DNA of 53,402 nucleotides, taken from positions 1 to 53,402 of the forward strand of contig NZ_CABFLN010000006.1 in assembly GCF_901873445.1 (NCBI RefSeq), in the 5' to 3' direction. Every line of letters starts with the position of its first letter. Within the stretch, counting starts at the first letter, position 1. This document shows positions 53,227 through 53,402 of this stretch, piece by piece. Under the pieces are notes generated by a model that had not been told where the DNA came from, ran no database searches, and saw only the letters and a program-made list of their open reading frames with translations. The translations under genes and the position numbers were made by a program. The DNA is from Gemella haemolysans. GTDB lineage: Bacteria; Bacillota; Bacilli; Staphylococcales; Gemellaceae.

Positions 53227-53282
53227 TCAACTAAAGTTATACATGATAAATAGCTCCTTACTAAACAGTCCCCCTATTTATC
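53227..53282 (-). promoter_or_regulatory. Leader hairpin and 5-codon upstream reading frame of the large surface protein
   Basis: A perfect 9-bp inverted repeat GATAAATAG / CTATTTATC (53274-53282 and 53245-53253) encloses a 20-nt loop that holds GGGGGACTG and AAGGAG (53254-53259). Nine bases after that AAGGAG is ATG (53242-53244), opening a frame of MYNFS then TGA (ends at 53227). The main start codon is 45 bp further. A leader peptide or a hairpin-controlled leader is possible. Confidence 0.4.
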
Positions 53283-53299
53283 TATGTTTCCAATTTATC

Positions 53300-53305
53300 A
53301 TTATA
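53300..53305 (-). promoter_or_regulatory. Possible -10 of the large surface-protein gene
   Basis: TATAAT on the minus strand at 53300-53305; the matching -35 region is A/T-rich without a good hexamer. It would give a leader of about 110 nt containing the hairpin at 53245-53282. Confidence 0.4.
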
Positions 53306-53344
53306 CTATTTTTACTTAAAATATACTTTAAGTTACATAAATAT

Positions 53345-53374
53345 ATAAAAAAATACACCACTTAAAGAAAGTGA
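53345..53374 (-). terminator. Weak terminator of a gene beyond the right edge
   Basis: On the minus strand CACTT-TCTTT-AAGTG is a 5-bp hairpin (53359-53373) followed by GTGTATTTTTTT. The short stem makes this uncertain. Confidence 0.35.
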
Positions 53375-53402
53375 TCAATTTATATTATAAGCTATATATA
53401 TA

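Overview
The window is AT-rich Firmicute DNA (my estimate is about 30% G+C). The surface-protein signals (YSIRK type with LPXTG-type sortase motifs), a complete mnhA-G antiporter operon, a psaBCA-type manganese transporter and the general protein repertoire point to a coccus of the order Bacillales, most likely Gemella. That assignment is from recognition of protein families, not from a search.

Layout. 1-3.2 kb: the start of a membrane-anchored protein, a small YSIRK/LPKTG wall protein, the glutamate/Na+ symporter gltS, then an intergenic stretch with two repeat elements. 3.2-8.2 kb: whiA with a Nudix gene, then tpx running into a three-gene ECF transporter (S, T and a fused double ATPase). 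8.4-10.4 kb: an unusual coiled-coil, single-span membrane protein with 87-bp tandem repeats. 10.4-17.2 kb: metG, pepT, an acyl-CoA thioesterase, and a deoD-phosphoglucomutase pair. 17.6-23.3 kb: mnhABCDEFG, with overlapping or closely spaced genes. 23.6-25.0 kb: glmM.

25.0-28.5 kb: a predicted free-standing small RNA with CUCCC motifs, followed by psaB-psaC-psaA with an MntR/ScaR-like operator before psaB and a Fur-like box before psaA. 28.5-32.3 kb: a TetR-controlled ABC exporter, and divergently a TDT-family transporter with a small membrane protein. 32.4-40.5 kb: recX, lepA, hemW, rnc and smc, all on the minus strand, with a strong hairpin in front of rnc that could be an RNase III autoregulatory site.

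40.6-46.0 kb is the accessory part: a RelA/SpoT-domain protein with an adjacent Panacea-domain protein (a probable toxSAS toxin-antitoxin pair), an EgtUV-type ergothioneine transporter, and a DUF1016/YhcG nuclease. Copies of the same palindromic repeat seen near 3 kb occur in the gaps between these genes. 46.4-53.2 kb: a 2258-residue wall-anchored adhesin-like protein with two apparently perfect 369-bp repeats carrying thrombospondin-3-like calcium-binding motifs.

The most notable items are the toxSAS/Panacea pair, the CUCCC small RNA, the interspersed hairpin repeat family, the rnc leader hairpin and the two-operator layout of the psa operon.
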